This document shows positions 1-11,403 of a DNA stretch of 64,000 bases, one piece after another (the stretch's first letter is position 1; the number at the start of each line of letters is the position of its first letter). The DNA comes from Zanthoxylum bungeanum (lineage: Eukaryota > Streptophyta > Magnoliopsida > Sapindales > Rutaceae), in NCBI GenBank assembly GCA_019454045.1, contig SKCR01033464.1, positions 62,001 to 126,000 of the forward strand, in the 5' to 3' direction. A program made the position numbers and the translations under genes. The notes beneath the pieces are model-generated. The model did no database searches. It saw nothing but the letters and a program-made list of their open reading frames with translations, and was not told where the DNA came from.

Positions 1-2
1 GA

Positions 3-608
3 ATATCTGATGTTGTTCAGGTACCAGGTTCAAGAAATAGATGGTCTGCTGTGGTGCCAGGCTATAACACTCTTATGGGCCCATCTGTACCACCTGTACA
101 AGTGTCATCACCCTCTTCAGTGTTAATGTTTCAGCTGGCAAACCATCATGTTTCTAACTATAGTTCTCCCTATAGCTTGAAAGATCAGGAGAAAGGGCAA
201 CAAGTTAACCATCATGGCTTTTTTCATAATTCTGAAATATACAGAGGAAAGCCAGCATCAACTTCACTTCGTGACCATAGTTTCAGTGGGGATGATCAAG
301 AGGGCATGGATTCTATACGTCTGTCAAATGAGCATATTCCACCACCTCTTGTAGGTCAGACAACAGTTAGGGGCAGTCAAGACTTGGTTTCCTCGTGTAA
401 AAGTAGCTGCAGACTCTTTGGTTTTTCATTGACTGAGGAAACACATGTTGCCAACATAGAGGACACGAAAGCTCCAGTTGGATCTCCATTTAATCATGGA
501 TCTTCTTTTCTGCCTCATGTTGGAGAGCAGTTCCATCCAAAACCTCCAGCAATAACCAAGGCAGCTGGAAGCAACTTTACCAATGTAAGCAACCTCTTTG
601 CTGTATAA
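3..608 (+). CDS. ARF3: Auxin response factor ARF3/ETTIN-type, C-terminal part (5' end outside window)
   Basis: ARF3/ETTIN is a nuclear B3-type transcription factor that controls auxin-dependent patterning of leaves and gynoecium. It acts as a repressor and lacks the C-terminal PB1 domain of most ARFs. The window starts inside an open frame (from base 3) and shows only the C-terminal region: the stretch VSSPSSVLMFQ, the SCRLFGFSLTEE motif shared by ARF3/ARF4-class proteins (near residue 116 counting from the Met at 51), and an ending KAAGSNFTNVSNLFAV that resembles the ARF3 tail. The DNA-binding B3 domain and the usual tasiR-ARF target sites are not in this window. No PB1 domain follows, which favours ARF3 over ARF4. 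The frame closes at TAA 606-608, slightly early compared with the remembered ARF3 tail. Whether the codons at base 3 belong to the same exon cannot be decided here. Confidence 0.82.
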   Translation: MSDVVQVPGSRNRWSAVVPGYNTLMGPSVPPVQVSSPSSVLMFQLANHHVSNYSSPYSLKDQEKGQQVNHHGFFHNSEIYRGKPASTSLRDHSFSGDDQEGMDSIRLSNEHIPPPLVGQTTVRGSQDLVSSCKSSCRLFGFSLTEETHVANIEDTKAPVGSPFNHGSSFLPHVGEQFHPKPPAITKAAGSNFTNVSNLFAV

Positions 609-635
609 GATATGCTTTTTGATGTTGAATTGTAG
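609..635 (+). other. In-frame codons after the ARF3 stop (DMLFDVEL then TAG)
   Basis: Directly after the TAA at 606-608 the same frame reads DMLFDVEL and then a second stop at 633-635. ARF3 proteins as I remember them end in a very similar tail (..LYAVRDMLFDIAL). This looks like a lost conserved C-terminus caused by a stop in place of the Arg codon. The identity is from memory; the frame and stop positions are seen directly. Confidence 0.6.
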
Positions 636-2840
636 TGTTCATCAATTGTAAGATAGAAAATGCAGGTAGGTTTACAAAGATTGGGAGCCTTGTAGAAAAG
701 GCTCATGATCTCTATAAGCGTGATGAATGTAATGACGTGATCGGTTAGTCAAGCCTGCATTTGATATCTTAGGGTTTTCAAATGTGTAGAATAAGGATGG
801 AAGTTGGTTACAGGGATGGTGAGGATGGCACATTCTTGTCTGGAGACGAAGTGGTCTCTAAAAGCCAAATGGTCATTTTTACTGGGAATTCAATTATTAT
901 CCTTGGTACAAGGCTTGTCACTCAATCAGCTAACATGATTAATATCAATTAAGATACTCCTAGATTGCGATATTGTGTTAGAACAATTCATTTTCGAGCT
1001 TCATTGTGATCTCATGAAAGTTGTTTGGCATTTGTTTTTTCAGGGAATCATGCCACAATATCTTGGAAATTATGACATCTACTAATGAAGATGCATGCAG
1101 CAGTAGTAGCACATGAGCTTGCAGAAGAAAGTGCTTGTAAGTGCTCTAATTATTCAGTGTGCTGTAATAACTGATACAAATTTAGCTTGTGAGGAAACTA
1201 TTCTTTCCAAGTAACTTGATGATGCTCAACTCCCTCCACTATGGAAAGCAAACACATGTTTTTAGTAACCTATGAATATCTCTACTAAATCGTAAACGAT
1301 TTGCATAATTATTTTTGTTGCTAAGCTAAATGATTTTTCTGGGCAATGCTTGAAATGTACATTCCCAGCATTCTTGGTGTATTTTTTTGAATCAGAGCTT
1401 TAAAAAATCTTTGACAAGCAAAGCCAGTGGACAGGAGAAATAAATGCAAGATGCCAGTCTTGTTGTTATATGGTCCTGGTAGCAATGAAAAGGGCCACAG
1501 GGACCAATCTTATTCTTCTTATGGCCTTGTATGTGCTTTCATATTTCAATGGTCGTTTGACCTTTTTTACCTAAGCTAATGGTCCCCCGGCTAACTTGTC
1601 TTGGCCGGTTTTAAAACTATATCATGTGAACATCTATAGACTATTCTGCTAGTTCTGCATCCTAGAAATTTCTGCAACATTTCATCTTTTAACGTCAACA
1701 TTTATTGAGCAATTGAAATTCCAATATCCCTAATTCAGGATCATTTGATACATAGAACACGTTCCGGGTTGGCAAATTTAGAAAACAATATTCCTAATAT
1801 ATCATTTTAAAGCTTGTGATGAGATGAATAATTGGGCCAAATTTAACATCGAAAGCTAATTTGAAGTTCGTTTTTTTTTTTCAAAAAAGTAAACTTGTTA
1901 AGTTTTTATTTGTAATTTCTTAACTTGAAAAATAAATTGGATTTATAGGTTGGTTTCATTAGCATTTATCAAAAATAATTATTCCAAAACGCGTGTTCTT
2001 TTATCTTTTGCTTTCGCAATTAATAAATTGGGACATCATCTCCAAAAAGGAGGACTGTTTTAGTGGGTTTACATTTCAAGTCGGAAAAAGTCTTGAGAAT
2101 TGAACACTTGAAAGACAATCCAATGGTCCTTTGGAATTTAAGAAGTCAGGAAGCAAATTCACAACTCACAAAGCTTCTCACATCAAAATTTGAGAAAAAT
2201 TTGTTTAACAAATGTCACCAAAAAAGAAATGTAAAACCAAGAAACCTGCCCTTGTGATAATTAAAATATCACAATTTTATACTTGAATCAACAGAGCACC
2301 TGAAAAAAAAACCGAATGGTTCGGTTCTGGTTCCGGTTCGAAAGCGAACCGAACCGCCGGTCGGGTCTATTCTCACATACAGTGGCCGTGGGGCTGCAAT
2401 ATTGATTGTTCAAAGTTCAAACTTCGTCGACGATGCTAAAGAAAATAATAAGTGACATCATTTTTCTTGTCATTTTGTTCTGTACACGTCAGTGATTCCC
2501 GGTTTATATTATTTATATTTTATTATTAAATTTATAATAAAATAATAATTGGGTATTATAAATTTTAAAATATTATATTTTATTACTAAATTAATGATAA
2601 AATAATATATGTGTGTAACGTCATTCGACCGTTACGTTTTAACACTAAAGTCAACTAAGTCAATTGACGGACAATTAATGATTAATTAACGGAAAAATAA
2701 TAAAATATTTGGTTTTGTATAACTTCAATAGTAAAATATTATTTTACTATAAATTCAATATTAAAAAAAAAAAATTCAAAATATATATATATATATACAC
2801 ACACATACACACACAAATTCAATACACAATTGGGAGAAAT
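636..2840. other. ARF3 3' flank and MLO upstream region, no gene seen
   Basis: This is AT-rich DNA with no convincing coding exon. A short open frame at 2063-2257 has no recognisable motif. Around 2310-2370 there is a patch of GGTTCGG / CGAACCGAACC subterminal-type repeats like those of the hAT-like elements further along the window, probably an eroded element. An (AT)n/(AC)n microsatellite at about 2780-2815 lies just before the MLO start codon. Confidence 0.55.
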
Positions 2841-5746
2841 ATGGCTGGAGAGACAACGGTTGAAGAAAAATCACTTGAAGTAACACCAACATGGGCTGTG
2901 GCAACAGTTTGCTTCATCTTGATATCTGTTTCTATTCTTATCGAGCATTTGCTTAATCTTTTAGCTAAGGTATCACATTAACCACCTTAATTTTATTCTT
3001 CTAATGCATGTTCTGTCTGATTATGTATTTATTTATTTATTTTGTTGGTTTCTACTTTTTAGTATTTCCATAAGAAGAGGAAGGGGTCTCTCGTTCAGGC
3101 TCTCAACAAGATCAAATCAGGTGAAAAAAACCAGAGACATTTTTGTTGTTGAGTATATTTATTTATTGGCATTGCTCCATTAATTCTTTATGTTTCTTTC
3201 TTTCTTTGTATAGACTTGATGCTGTTGGGGTTCATGTCATTGATCCTGAGTGTGTGTGAGAAGCTGATTGCTAATATATGTATCCCACAGAGCACGGCCG
3301 AAACTTTTTCACCTTGCGGCACTACGGATTCTGATGATTTTAGTGAAGAAGAACTCAAATGTCAGGAGCAGGTAATTAATTAACCCCATTATTCTTTTTT
3401 ATCTCTTCTTAAGAGAGAGGAGGAAAAAAAGGTGCATCACTAGAGTAAAAGCATGAAGGTTGTGTCTAGCGTAATTTTCAAAATATTAATTTGTTATCCA
3501 TTTTGTCACGGGTTCGAATTCTGAAAATTGCATAGAAAGAGAGTAAGACTAAGTATATCAGGACATATACTACTTGTAGCGTAAGTCTTTGATATTGAGT
3601 ACGACATATATACTAGAGTAAAACTGTAAAAGCATGCAGCGTTTTGATGGAACGATCAATTATTCGATATAAAAAAAATGGGTTAAGTTTATGTTTATGG
3701 GTTGATGTGGTTGAAAGTACGACCATTCAATATAATGTCTGTTTGATCATGTTATAATTAACTTGTTGAACAGGGAAAGGTATCTTTGTTGTCAAGACAG
3801 GGTGTGAATCAACTTCAGTATCTGATATTTGTTTTGGCCTTTTTCCATTCTTTGTCTTGCGTTCTCACATTTAGTCTTGGCATGGCCAAGGTAATTACAA
3901 TACTTGTTAGTATTTAATAATCTATCCTTCAATGTCAATTTAAGGAGACATTAAAGTATGAAAGCCGGACTTGTAGTTTTTGAATGTTAGTATTATCTAA
4001 TTTGCTGTGCACTTTATCCAGATGAGGAGTTGGGAATCTTGGGAAGCAGAAACACGAACATTAGAGTATCAATTTACAAATGGTAAGTTTTGAGAGGTCT
4101 CGGTTAATAGAATTGGACCATCCCAGTTAAATTTCGTTTCTTAATGAACTTCATATAATCATATATAGTTCCTTAATAAGTATCTTGTTTCTTATGATCA
4201 CTCTCTGTATATAACAATATTGAAGATCCACGGAGGTTCCAGCTCACCCATCAAACATCATTTGGGAAGCGACACTTAAGATTTTGGAGTGAACACAGAT
4301 TACTTCGTTGGCCAGTGAGTGCAACCACTAATAATAACCCATCCATCAATTGAAAGTACAATTTTTTCAGCCTCTCTACGACCTTCCATCAGAACTTGCT
4401 TATAGTGGGAGTTTTGTGTATTGGGTACAATCTTTTAACTTAATTTCACGTCGTTTGCAGGCATGCTTTCTGCGACAGTTTTATGCATCTGTTTCCAGAA
4501 CCGATTATTTAACCCTCAGGCATGGATTCATCATGGTATTAATTATTACCCCATTTCTAGTTGAAGTAATAAAAATAAACAAATTTCTTCAAGTAAGGAT
4601 TAAATTAACTAACATTTTAAGTAGTTGTTGATGTTTGTATTGCATTTTCTCTAGGCTCATTTTGCAGAAGGAAGCAACTTTGACTTCCAAAAATACATAA
4701 AAAGAGCTTTAGAAAAAGATTTTGGAGTGGTGGCAGGGATGAGGTAAATATGTTTTGATGAATTATTTGGTTTCATCCATACTACAGCTAAATATTAAAC
4801 AAATTCTTCACATAGCATTCTCTTTTGGCAGCTGGTGGCTTTGGATATTCTCAGTACTTTTCATAATCTTCAATGCACAAGGTAATACAAAAACAGAACC
4901 CACTTCATTATATCAATAACGGGATGGATCACTTTTTATTAAATTTTATTTATTGAATTTCTGCAGGATTTTACAATTACTTATGGCTTCCCTTTATACC
5001 ATTGGTGGTAAGAAGAAGAGAAATATATATATCAACTTTATCAAAAGTTTCTTAAATCAAGAAAATTGCAGCAAAAGCATAGGAAGATATAAGAACATTG
5101 TGCTATTATGCAGATGCTATTGGTGGTGGGAACTAAGCTTCAAGGCATTATAACTCGAATGTGCGTAGATAGCCATGGAAAATCTCAAGTTGTTATAGGA
5201 CCTTTGCTTGTTAGGCCTAGTGACCATTATTTTTGGTTTAAATGGCCAAAATTGCTTCTACACCTCATACACTTCATACAGTTTCAGGTAATTAATTATC
5301 ACCTTAATATTTTGATTTAGAATTCATCAGCACAATAAATTGGACTGTGAAGTTCCAAGTTATGACTTTCAACTTTAGAGTAACTTTGTTCTAAAGAATT
5401 TTTTTGGGTTTTTGCAGAATTCCTTTCAACTAGCATTCTTTGAATGGACTTGGGTAAGCACATATTCAAAAAAATTCTGTCTCCAACTTAAAAATTATGA
5501 TCAACTTCCAATTTTGACTATGGTTCAAATTAATAAATTACAGTACAAATTCGGTTTAAGATCTTGTTTCCACAAAGAAACCGAAGATATTGTCATAAAG
5601 ATAGTCTTAGGAGTGGCAGTACAAATCCTTTGCGGCTATGTAACGTTACCTCTTTATGCTCTGGTCACACAGGTATGTATTGAGAACCAAATTTTGATTC
5701 ACAAACAAACATTTTAATTATAAAAATGAATCTTTGATTATGATTA

Positions 5747-5784
<38 letters not shown>

Positions 5785-6122
5785 AGATGGGATCGTCAAT
5801 GAAGAAAGCTGTATTCCCAGAAAGTGTCTTACAAGGTCTCAAAAGATGGCGAGGCAGAGCTAGAAAAAACCTGAAGACAAATTACTCAGCAAGGCCCTCA
5901 CTTGATGCTTCAGTACTTTCCGTTGATACTTCACCTTCTTTTTCCCTTGATCCTTCATATTCTATCGACTGTGATCCTCCATTCGACCACACTCAGTTTG
6001 TTGCTGCTCAAATTGATGAAGAAATAAATGTTAGCAAACATCCTGAGGAGCATCAAAAGATGAGTTCCTTTGATGGGTTCGATGTGAGCAATACGACATT
6101 AGTATATGAAGAGATAAAATAG
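2841..6122 (+). CDS. MLO-family seven-transmembrane protein, 14 exons, MLO3-like
   Basis: MLO proteins are plasma-membrane seven-helix, calmodulin-binding proteins; clade members act in powdery mildew susceptibility, root touch responses or pollen signalling. Coding exons read from GT/AG junctions: 2841-2969, 3063-3120, 3214-3371, 3774-3890, 4022-4082, 4226-4314, 4461-4535, 4655-4743, 4832-4881, 4967-5007, 5114-5287, 5418-5453, 5544-5672 and 5787-6122. All phases join and give about 513 residues, normal for the family. Signatures in order: [11 protein letters not shown] with TM1, LMLLGFMSL (TM2), CIP and SPC cysteines, [54 protein letters not shown] (last TM), and the calmodulin-binding segment [15 protein letters not shown] with its Trp. 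The N-terminus and LPC/SPC region look closest to Arabidopsis MLO3 from memory. The gene appears intact. Start ATG 2841 is chosen because the protein begins [12 protein letters not shown], as in relatives. Confidence 0.93.
5747..5783. repeat. (AAT)n microsatellite in last MLO intron
   Basis: About twelve AAT/TAA units fill the intron 13 tract just before the acceptor ATACAG at 5781-5786. The repeat ends right at the splice acceptor, so length changes could affect the polypyrimidine and branch region, which is already unusually poor in pyrimidines. Confidence 0.85.
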
Positions 6123-6702
6123 GCCCATTTTTGCAGAGCATTTGATTATTTTTGTACCTACATAAACTTTGTATTATTTATTAATTGATTATCATTTGTC
6201 CAATACTCCAACCTCAAACAGTGGGTGTACTTATAAATTTCCCCCAATCTTATGAAGAATTAGGCCCAACCCATAAAGACAAGAGATACTCTCCAAACGA
6301 CGTCGTTATCATATTGCCCCAACCCCGTTACACAATATGCTACCCGACGAGACAATATGCATTCCTCTGTGTGGGAGCTGCTCACCGCAAGACTAAGTCA
6401 CATTTGGTGAACTTATAAATTCATATTTAAACGGTTCATTAAATACATAATTAATGCTAGTTTATATTTCTTTAAAATTATAATTTTATAATATGAGATA
6501 ATTTCGTTACATTAACTTATACTTTAGTTTTTATTTCACAATTTATAAGTTAATTTATACTTTCAATTTAATATTTTGTACCAAACTCAACATAAATATC
6601 GGTTTGGGGGCGTTTAAAATCATATCAAAAATAGTTTCTTACTGTTAAAATTATTTAATATCTTTAATAATATATTTAATTAAAAACTCTAGTGAATTTT
6701 GA

Positions 6703-6835
6703 TACAAGAAGTGCACCCCCTGGATTCGAACCCATGCTCTTACAAGAAGTGCACCCCCTGGATTCGAACCCAGAACCTCAAGGTGAGATCCTGAACTCTA
6801 CACCACCAAGCCACACCCCCTTGGGGACGATCATA
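6703..6835 (-). mobile_element. tRNA-derived SINE-like fragment with a duplicated B-box segment
   Basis: On the - strand there is a Pol III-like A box (TGGCTTGGTGGTGTAG) followed about 35 bases later by a B box (GGTTCGAATCC). The B-box segment with its tail is repeated in tandem, about 36 bases apart (6703-6734 and 6740-6770). That layout fits a tRNA-related SINE head. No poly(A) tail or target duplication is clear, so family and exact ends are open. Confidence 0.45.
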
Positions 6836-7534
6836 AATTAATATGCTGTGTGGACAAAGGCTTCTCGTTTCTTCATTCTATGTGAAGCCAAAAGTTTTAT
6901 TGATCTCGCAGAGAATAAGAGGGTCTTTTCCAGCTGTGTTTTTAACTTGGAGCGGTGAATTTTGATACAACTCTTACTTTTGAAGTAAAGTGCTACATGT
7001 GGATGAAGAAATTTCCGATCACTTTTGTCATTATGTCTGCTTCAATCGAATCACATCTTTAAGATCATGATCATAAATTAAGATCAATTATAAAGGCATG
7101 GGGTGGAAATTTGTGGACACATCATATGCCAAGACACAAAGATTATAACACATTGATTGTTGTTCTTCACTGAATACCTTTTAGCAAATCCTGATGGAGC
7201 AAAATATTATAATTGATATGCTCAGCTCGATCACTTATTAAATTGAATCAAATTTGACTCATTTAGTTAAAGAATCATTTTTGTTTAAAACTCATCTATT
7301 TAATTCACGTCGAATAAGAATGAACGACATAAAATGCCATCCCTAAAATCAAGCCTTATTTTTTTTTGGTAAGGACTAATTTGGTGTACGCAAAGTTTGA
7401 CTATTTCTCTCGTGGTTTTCTTTTTCAGATATCCTGTAATGATTTTTTGTTTAATTGTTCGAAATCTCACCGTCAAATCATTTATTATGGGTTCAAGTAG
7501 GGCAGATAAAACTCCCGACTATCTTAATCTCTTA

Positions 7535-7615
7535 CACCACTGAATTCGAACTCAGGATTTTAGGATGAAATCTTAAACCTTACACCACTAAATTATGTCC
7601 CTTATGAATTCTTTT
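7535..7615 (-). mobile_element. Second tRNA-like SINE-type fragment
   Basis: The - strand shows a B-box-like GAGTTCGAATTC and an upstream TTTAGTGGTGTAAGG segment like the A box of the fragment at 6703-6835. It is more diverged and its ends are not visible. Confidence 0.3.
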
Positions 7616-7994
7616 GAAAAGTAATTATAAGGTAAAAGAAGCTTCTTTTGGGGTTAAATAAATAGAGGCTGATGATGGCCAATTCTTACTCGGCCGCCCA
7701 CTTCACTCAAAGTCAAAAGTCAATCTCTTATTTTTGTAAATCAACTTTTGTATCACCGTTGATTTAATTAATTAAGTATTTTGTATACATTTCAAATTAA
7801 CCAAAAACTAACAAAAATAACTCATTTTACTCTCTCGTCATGGAATTTTTATTTTTATGTTACATATAATAAATATTAAATTTAAATATCTAAAATTAAT
7901 TTGACATTTTATAAACACATAGATAAAAATTCCATAATATTCAGTGAGTTCAATCAATTTCTTCATATAAATCCCTTTCCTTTAAGAGTGTAAT

Positions 7995-9321
7995 TGATAA
8001 GTGTGGTTTATACCAACTTATTCTAGCATCTTTAGCCTATTATTTTATTATGGTTCGAGTCATTTAATGTATTTTATAGTTTATTTTATGTCTTATTTAT
8101 AGGAAGCATTATAACATCAATAATGGAGCAAATACGTATATTTTGGGACATATCGGGAGTATCAGACCCAAGAAGCAGCAAAAACTTGCATCAGCTGCGC
8201 ACTGAAATTAAAAAGGCTATAACTTTTTATTTAGAAAGAGTTACGAGACCCATAATATATCGATTGCATCTACTCGACGAGATCTAGTCATTTACATACA
8301 TTTTCCCAAGATTTGGGCACTGCAGCGTCCACTATTCGGCGCCGCAGCGTCCCCCGCGGACCAGAAATAGGATTTTAGGTTTTTTTAGATGTTTAATGAC
8401 TCATAGCCTCTATTATAAATAGAACAGTTCGTCCAATACTCAGGGGAGGCTAATACACTGCAAAAAACACATTAACACATATTTTTAGAGATCCAAGGAG
8501 ATGATTGAAGAGCAACAATAGGAGATTAAGGCTGTGACATCCGAAAAAGAAGAGATTCAATTCGGGTTTTATCTCTTTATTTCTTTCTTAGAACTCTAAT
8601 GATTTCCATTAGATTCATGACTTGTTTATTATTGTTTTTATTTTATTTTCATGAACTAACTCCTTAATTCTGGAGAATGATGTAATCTATGCTTAAACCT
8701 TGTATTTTGTTTATAAATTTTGTTATGAAGTTTTATTAATTTATTTATATTCTTTTGAGTTTAATGCTTCTTGATTGTTGGCCACAATTTATGATGATGA
8801 ATGTTTAGAATCTATCACTCGAGAGAGGGGATTTTGAATAGATCTATAGAATATGACCTAGGATTTTATAGAGTTCGAGAGAATCTGTAGTCCTTTGAAG
8901 TCGTTAATATAAAATCACAAAGCGTAATGAGTCGTTAACTATTGGATTTTTATAGAGATATTGAAGTCTGTAGTTGATGATATTTTCACTGATGCTCGAG
9001 AGAGGGAGTGGATATTTGCGGAATCTTGACTTATAAATAATATAACTGAACAAAGATTAATTGGCATAACAAATACATAGGCGACAGTTAGGTGAAATCA
9101 GGATCCAGAATCTCTATCGTATCAGTTCCTCCTATTTTATTATTTTTATATTTATTTATTTAATTAAAATCTTTATTATTTGCTTTCTAAATAAAGTTAA
9201 GATTATTAATTGTAGTACTTAGTGCGAGTTAACGCAATCCCTGTGAGTTCGACACTCTTAACTCATTTATACTACAACTTGACACCGTACACTTGCGGTA
9301 CGATATAAAAATATCACAACA
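7995..9321 (+). repeat. LTR of an LTR retrotransposon with tRNA-Asp PBS
   Basis: The repeat starts TGATAAGTGTGG and ends ATATCACAACA. It has a TATA-like tattataaatag near 8412, and a tRNA-Asp primer-binding site follows (9328). There is no gag or pol of this element downstream. Instead a whole tRNA-Asp sequence and then Copia sequence follow. The family is probably Ty3/Gypsy, since tRNA-Asp PBS is common there, but no coding region confirms it. Confidence 0.7.
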
Positions 9322-9327
9322 CTATTT

Positions 9328-9341
9328 TGGCGTCGTTGCCG
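9328..9341 (+). other. Primer-binding site complementary to tRNA-Asp
   Basis: TGGCGTCGTTGCCG six bases after the LTR end matches the complement of the plant tRNA-Asp 3' end (TGGCGCCGTTGCCG) with one change. It stops after 14 bases, where a short TAAC precedes a full tRNA sequence. Confidence 0.75.
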
Positions 9342-9345
9342 TAAC

Positions 9346-9417
9346 GTCGTTGTAGTATAGTGGTGAGTATTCCCGCCTGTCACGCGGGTGACCCGGGTTC
9401 GATCCCCGGCAATGGCG
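9346..9417 (+). tRNA. tRNA-Asp(GTC) sequence, probably a captured reverse-transcription primer
   Basis: The 72 bases match plant nuclear tRNA-Asp: acceptor start GTCGTTG, A box TAGTATAGTGG, anticodon loop CTGTCAC with GTC, B box GGTTCGATCCC and acceptor end CAATGGC plus discriminator G. One acceptor change gives a G-U pair. CCA follows directly (9418-9420), which nuclear tRNA genes do not encode, and no T4 Pol III terminator follows nearby. It lies between a PBS for the same tRNA and an inverted LTR end, so it looks copied from a mature tRNA primer rather than being an ordinary tRNA gene. Transcription from its intact internal promoter remains possible. Confidence 0.85.
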
Positions 9418-9437
9418 CCAAAAACTTGTTGTGATAC
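9418..9437 (-). repeat. CCA plus inverted LTR end next to tRNA-Asp
   Basis: Read on the - strand this is TATCACAACA (the same ten bases that end the LTR at 9321), a six-base spacer and TGG of a PBS that continues into the tRNA. The order tRNA-CCA-(LTR end complement) is that of minus-strand strong-stop DNA still joined to its primer. Confidence 0.6.
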
Positions 9438-9496
9438 TAGCGATTGCAGCTTTGCGCAATCTTGAGGTACATCAGATGGATGTGAAAACAGTCTTT

Positions 9497-9529
<33 letters not shown>

Positions 9530-10491
9530 GAACAACCTGTAGGATTTATAGCTCCATGACAATAAAAGAAAGTATGTAAGTTAGTTAAATCCTTGTATGG
9601 ATCGAAACAAGCCCCGAAACAGTGACATAAAAAATTTGATGACACCATGTTAGCAAATGGTTTCAAAATCAATGAATGTGATAAATGCATTTATGTCAGA
9701 GAGACAGAAGTTGGCTATGTCATTTTATGTCTCTACGTTGATGACATACTGATTGTCGGGAGTAATGTTAAAATTGTGAAATCTATCAAGATATGCTGAA
9801 ATCCAAGTTTGACATGAAAGACATGGGTCTTGCAGATGTCATTATGTGAATAAAGATCTCGAGAAGTCCAGATTGACTTATTCTTGATCAGTCGCTCTAT
9901 GTGGACAAAATTCTTGGTAAATTCAACGATGATGATTCAGTTGTGGCTAGAACTCATTTAGATGTGAGTTTACACCTATCGAAGAATAAGAGAGATGGTA
10001 TATCTCAAGTAGAATACTCTAGAGTGATCGGGAGTTTGATGAATCTATCGAGTTGTACAAGGCCTGATATAGCCTGTACAGTAAACAAGCTCAGCAGATA
10101 TACGAGTAATTCAGGGGTTGATCACTGGAAAGCAATAGTGAGAGTACTTAGGTACTTATGTTTTACTCGTAATTATGGGTTGCACTATCATAGATATCCA
10201 GTTGTAGTCGAAGGATACAGTGATGCTAATTGGATATCTGACATGAAAGACTCAAAGTCTACCAGTGGCTATGTGTTTACACTAGCAGGTGCAGCTATAT
10301 CATGAAAATCCTCCAAACAGACTGTGATAGCCAGATCTACAATGGAATCAGAATTCATTGCATTAGACAAGTGTGCTGAAGAAGCAGAATGACTTCGAAA
10401 TTTTCTAGAGGATATTCCATTTTGGCCTAAGCCAGTGCCAGCAATTTGCATTCATTGCGATAGTCAATCTGCAATTGGAAAGGCACATAAC

Positions 10492-10532
<41 letters not shown>

Positions 10533-10632
10533 CAATACCGTTAGACAATTACTCTCTACTGGAGTTATTTCGATTGACTATGTAAAGTCAAAGGATAACA
10601 TTGCGGATCCGCTAACCAAAAGGGTTAAATAG
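9438..10632 (+). pseudogene. Copia RT/RNase H fragment, broken
   Basis: The translation runs LAIAALRNLEVHQMDVKT.., then NGDLDEEIYMEQPVGF, LYVDDILIVGS (RT active site YVDD) and the RNase H region [24 protein letters not shown] and ADPLTK at the end. In-frame stops and frameshifts occur (for example after VGFIAP near 9558, and TGA at 10303 and 10390). Gag, protease, integrase and the start of RT are absent. The 5' edge is abrupt at the tRNA-Asp/LTR junction. Similarity to the Tork/Tnt1-type Copia pol is by motif recognition only. Confidence 0.85.
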
Positions 10633-10959
10633 AGAGTTAGTTGTGAAATCATCGAGGGGAATGAGACTAAAGCCCATTAGATAAATGTTTATTACGAAGG
10701 AAAACCCAACCTTGTTGACTGGAGATCCCAAGATCTAGGTTCAATGGGACAACCTACTCGTAAAAGACATAATTGGATCACTGTGGGGGTTACCCTCTAG
10801 TCCATTCCTATGGTGAAATGAAACAGTGATGCTCGTATGGATAGAGGTTAAGCAAAAACTTTTAACGATTCTTATGCGTCGGGAATCCGAGCAGAGTATT
10901 ACGAGATACTCTTAAATAAGAAATCACCTATGTGAGAGAGAAGTGAGGCCGCTTCAAAG

Positions 10960-11403
10960 TATACATGGCAAAAAAGCTCGAGGCCCGGCCCGGCCCGAGG
11001 CGAAAAAAGCCCGGGCCGGGCTTCAAAATGGGGGCCCGACTTGGGCCCGGCCCGGCCCGGCCCGGGCTTAAAATAAATAATAAAATATTTTTAATTATAA
11101 AATATATATATTTATATAATAAATTTCTTATATTTATAATTTTTTATAATAAAAAAATCGGGTCCGGGCTTAAAATAAATAAATAAATATTTTTATTTAT
11201 ATAATATATATATTTATATAATAAATTTTTATTTTTATAATTTTTTATAATAAAGAAATCGGGCCCGGGCCAAGCCCGACCGGGGCCCGGCCCGATGACA
11301 GCCCGGGCCGGGCTTTTTTTCGGGCCCGGGCCAAATTTTTTTTTGCCGGGCTCGGGCCGGGCTTAGCAAAGCCCGGCCCGAGCCCGGCCCGTTGCCATGC
11401 ATA
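10960..11403. mobile_element. GC-rich hAT-like MITE (444 bp) with 8-bp target duplication
   Basis: The flanks carry the identical 8-mer CTTCAAAG (10952-10959 and 11404-11411). The ends are imperfect inverted repeats (TATACATGGCAA left, TTGCCATGCATA right). Subterminal GGCCCGGCCCG arrays in both orientations surround an AT-rich core of TTATAAAATATATA type. No coding capacity is seen; the open frames here are low-complexity Gly/Pro/Arg. It is inserted between the Copia RNase H and its PPT. Confidence 0.85.

Larger units (their letters stand above)
6123..7994. other. MLO 3' flank and intergenic region with tRNA-derived SINE-like fragments
   Basis: No gene is seen. The region is AT-rich and has two tRNA-like fragments (see 6703-6835 and 7535-7615). 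A short open frame at 6185-6418 has no motif and is part of the MLO 3' region. Confidence 0.5.

Noticed and set aside
666..748. A possible last ARF exon resembling a PB1 start (FTKIGSLVEKAHDLYKRDE)
   Set aside because: The frame cannot be joined to the preceding exon by the visible splice sites, and ARF3 lacks PB1; the in-frame DMLFDVEL tail explains the 3' end better.
2063..2257. Possible small gene
   Set aside because: It has low-complexity Lys/Asn content, no motif and AT-rich surroundings; length is compatible with chance.
6185..6418. Small gene after MLO
   Set aside because: It lies in the MLO 3' flank, shows no motif or codon pattern and is probably a chance frame.
9346..9417. An ordinary nuclear tRNA-Asp gene
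   Set aside because: Encoded CCA, lack of a T-run terminator and inverted LTR/PBS flanks fit a copied primer better, although promoter boxes are intact.
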